A DNA stretch of 64,000 nt, taken from NCBI RefSeq assembly GCF_001426225.1, contig NZ_LMRT01000014.1, forward strand, positions 730,318 to 794,317, given 5' to 3'. Positions 61,856 through 64,000 of the stretch are shown here, one piece after another; the first letter of the stretch is position 1, and the number at the start of each line of letters is the position of its first letter. The stretch comes from Allobosea sp. Leaf344 (lineage in GTDB: Bacteria; Pseudomonadota; Alphaproteobacteria; Rhizobiales; Beijerinckiaceae). The translations under genes and the position numbers were made by a program. The notes under the pieces were generated by a model. The model was given only the letters and a program-made list of their open reading frames with translations, did no database searches and was not told where the DNA came from.

Positions 61856-62718
61856 GCGACACCACCCTGTCCGGCCTGATCACGGCCGAGGCCCTGGCGG
61901 AGCATCTGGCGACGCCCGACCTCGTCATCCTCGACATTCGCTCCAGCGTCGATGGCGGCGGCAAGGCGGCCTTCGAGGCCGGCCATCTGCCCGGCGCGGT
62001 CCATACCGATTATGTCGCCGATGGCTGGCGCGCCAAGGTCGGCGCCGCGCCCGGCCTGCTGCCGCCGCTCGATCATCTCGCCGGGCTCGCGGGGCGGCTC
62101 GGCATCCGCCCGCAGAGCCAGGTGGTCATCGTCCCCGCCGGGGTCAGCGCCATGGATTACGCCGCCGCGGCGCGGGTCTACTGGACGCTGAAGACGATGG
62201 GCCATGGCCAGCAGGCCATTCTGGACGGCGGCTTCAAGGGCTGGAGCGACCAGGGCCGCCCGGTCGAGGCCGGAGCCTCGAGCCCCGTCGCGGCCGCGCC
62301 CTATCCGGTGGTGATGCAGCAGCGCCTGCGCAGCACGGCCGATGCGACGCTGGTCGCCTCACGCTCGCGCCTCGCCACCCTGGTCGATGCTCGCGCCGCC
62401 AGCTATTTCGAGGGCCGCGAGAAATCGCCCGATGCCGCCCGCCCGGGCCGCATTCCGGGCGCCGTCTCCCGCGACTACACCCAGGCCTTCGACCCCGATA
62501 CCGGCCGGCTGAAGCCGGCCGCGACCCTGGAGGCGATTTTCGGCAGCGTGCCCAAGGGTCCGGTGATCAGCTATTGCAACACCGGCCATACCGCCGCCCT
62601 CGCCTGGTTCGTCCTGTCGGAGGTGCTGGGGCGCGAGGAGGTCGCGCTCTATGACGGCTCGATGAGCGACTGGACGCAGGATCCCGACCGGCCGGTGCAG
62701 ACAGGACCCGCCGGCTGA
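61852..62718 (+). CDS. sseA: Sulfurtransferase with two rhodanese domains (SseA/TST type)
   Basis: 288 aa. Domain 1 (inactive, about 1-130): LVILDIRSSVDGGGKAAFEA, GHLPGAVHTDYVADGW. Domain 2 (about 150-280): LVDARAASYFEGREKSPDAA, GRIPGAVSRDY and the catalytic loop SYCNTGHTAALAW with Cys242. The CNTGHTA loop differs from the mercaptopyruvate-type CGSGVTA, so the donor could be thiosulfate or another thiol. ATGA overlap with osmC indicates one operon. Confidence 0.9.
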   Translation: MSDTTLSGLITAEALAEHLATPDLVILDIRSSVDGGGKAAFEAGHLPGAVHTDYVADGWRAKVGAAPGLLPPLDHLAGLAGRLGIRPQSQVVIVPAGVSAMDYAAAARVYWTLKTMGHGQQAILDGGFKGWSDQGRPVEAGASSPVAAAPYPVVMQQRLRSTADATLVASRSRLATLVDARAASYFEGREKSPDAARPGRIPGAVSRDYTQAFDPDTGRLKPAATLEAIFGSVPKGPVISYCNTGHTAALAWFVLSEVLGREEVALYDGSMSDWTQDPDRPVQTGPAG

Positions 62719-62865
62719 CCGGCGGCGCGGCGCCCCATCCGCGAGGCGGGCGCCGCGCTATCCGCCTCCGGATTTGCAAAATCGCCGAAAAACCGTCAAA
62801 GGAAGCCGCATCAGCGCAGGCCTGATGCCGCGCCTTCCCGTTCCCGATCCCCAGGTCTGCCGCCG

Positions 62866-64000
62866 ATGAACGCTGTCGCGCCGAAAATCTCGTTCGTCTC
62901 GCTCGGCTGCCCCAAGGCGCTGGTCGATTCCGAGCGCATCATCACCTCGCTGCGCTCCGAGGGCTACGAGCTCAGCAAGAGCCATGCGGGCGCCGACCTC
63001 GTCATCGTCAACACCTGCGGCTTCCTCGACTCGGCCAAGGCGGAGTCGCTGGAGGCGATCGGCGCTGCCATGGCCGAGAACGGCAAGGTCATCGTCACCG
63101 GCTGCATGGGCGCCGAGCCGGAGCAGATCCGCGAGGCCTTCCCCAATATCCTCGCGATCACCGGCCCGCAGGCCTATGAGAGCGTCGTCTCAGCCGTGCA
63201 TCAGGCCGCGCCGCCGCGCCACGACCCCTTCGTCGATCTCGTCCCCGACCAGGGCATCAAGCTGACGCCGCGCCACTACGCCTATCTCAAGATCTCGGAG
63301 GGCTGCAATAATCGCTGCAGCTTCTGCATCATCCCGAAGTTGCGCGGCGATCTGGTCTCGCGGCCGATCGCGGATGTGCTGCGCGAGGCCGAGAAGTTGG
63401 TGAAGGCCGGCGTCAAGGAGCTGCTGGTGATCTCGCAGGACACCAGCGCCTATGGTCTCGACATCCGCTATGCGCCCTCGCTCTGGAAGGACCGCGAGGT
63501 GCGCACCCGCTTCTTCGAGCTGGCGCGCGAGCTCGGCCAGATGGGGGTCTGGGTGCGGATGCACTATGTCTACCCCTACCCGCATGTCGACGAGGTCATC
63601 CCGCTGATGCAGGAAGGCCTGATCCTGCCCTATCTCGACATCCCCTTCCAGCACGCATCTCCCAATGTTCTCAAGGCGATGAAACGCCCTGCTCATCAGG
63701 ACAGGACGCTGGAGCGCATCCAGAAATGGCGCTCGATCTGCCCCGACCTCGCCATCCGCTCGACCTTCATCGTCGGCTTCCCCGGCGAGACGGAGGAGGA
63801 TGTGCAGTTCCTGATCGACTGGCTGAAGGAGGCCAGGCTGGAGCGCGTCGGCTGCTTCAAATACGAGCCGGTGAAGGGCGCGCCGGCCAATGATCTCGGA
63901 CTGCCGCTGGTCCCGGAGGAGGAGAAGGAGGCGCGCTGGCACCGCTTCATGAAGGCCCAGGCCGAGATCAGCACGCGCATCATCCGCAACCGCGTCGGCA
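62866..64000 (+). CDS. rimO: Ribosomal protein S12 methylthiotransferase RimO, 3' end beyond the window
   Basis: 378 codons seen of about 440. N-terminal UPF0004 domain with three cluster cysteines ([37 protein letters not shown]), then the radical-SAM motif [20 protein letters not shown] and [25 protein letters not shown] and [15 protein letters not shown]. The C-terminal TRAM domain lies outside. It adds methylthio to Asp of S12. ATG chosen at [14 protein letters not shown]. Confidence 0.96.
   Translation, partial: MNAVAPKISFVSLGCPKALVDSERIITSLRSEGYELSKSHAGADLVIVNTCGFLDSAKAESLEAIGAAMAENGKVIVTGCMGAEPEQIREAFPNILAITGPQAYESVVSAVHQAAPPRHDPFVDLVPDQGIKLTPRHYAYLKISEGCNNRCSFCIIPKLRGDLVSRPIADVLREAEKLVKAGVKELLVISQDTSAYGLDIRYAPSLWKDREVRTRFFELARELGQMGVWVRMHYVYPYPHVDEVIPLMQEGLILPYLDIPFQHASPNVLKAMKRPAHQDRTLERIQKWRSICPDLAIRSTFIVGFPGETEEDVQFLIDWLKEARLERVGCFKYEPVKGAPANDLGLPLVPEEEKEARWHRFMKAQAEISTRIIRNRVG

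Overview
The window is 64 kb of GC-rich alphaproteobacterial chromosome, most likely from the Hyphomicrobiales (Rhizobiales) and possibly Bosea or a relative. The genus is an inference from gene content. The evidence is the order aat / DUF2155 / NDUFA12-like gene, a B12-dependent class II ribonucleotide reductase, a BA14K-type protein, DUF6894, an Irr-type (ICE) palindrome before an iron receptor, and several exact GGAAC-N16-CGTT promoters of the alphaproteobacterial general stress sigma factor EcfG. No rRNA, CRISPR array, intact insertion sequence or prophage is seen.

Layout. 1-6.3 kb: end of aat, two small envelope or respiratory genes and nrdJ, whose upstream region holds a possible NrdR box pair. 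6.4-15 kb: a decayed tyrosine recombinase, then a potassium operon: a 28-aa leader ORF, kdpF, kdpA, kdpB, kdpC, and one 1128-codon gene in which the sensor kinase KdpD and response regulator KdpE are a single polypeptide. 15.4-21.4 kb: accessory metabolism (PhyH-like dioxygenase; ArsR/SRPBCC/GST/cupin group; a LysR gene divergent from an epimerase and a membrane protein). 21.3-30.1 kb: a yhiI-rbbA-yhhJ type exporter with an FNR/FixK-like site, a DUF6629 protein, a frameshifted phosphoketolase, a P-type ATPase scrap and a SemiSWEET. 30.3-41.5 kb: an FAD oxidase with a Gfo/Idh dehydrogenase, a HerA-like ATPase, YqhA, BA14K, CidA/LrgB, exonuclease III, a cell-wall hydrolase, tRNA-Ser and peptidase T.

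41.5-48.1 kb is a compact iron-uptake operon: TonB-dependent receptor, PKHD hydroxylase, ExbB, ExbD, TonB and an FMN alpha-hydroxy-acid oxidase, preceded by a perfect Irr-type palindrome. 48.1-57.7 kb looks like a stress and DNA-repair neighbourhood: two divergent Ku genes, an orphan ParB-like protein, a thioredoxin-reductase-like flavoprotein, several small lineage proteins and a Crp/Fnr regulator, with EcfG promoters at several of them. 58-64 kb: a Na/Pi cotransporter, siroheme synthase, OsmC, a sulfurtransferase and the start of rimO.

The strongest unusual items are the KdpD-KdpE fusion, the iron operon that ends in a hydroxy-acid oxidase, the cluster of EcfG promoters around Ku and small unknown genes (including a divergent pair sharing a palindromic -35), and a chimeric pseudogene joining an epimerase start to a methyltransferase end.
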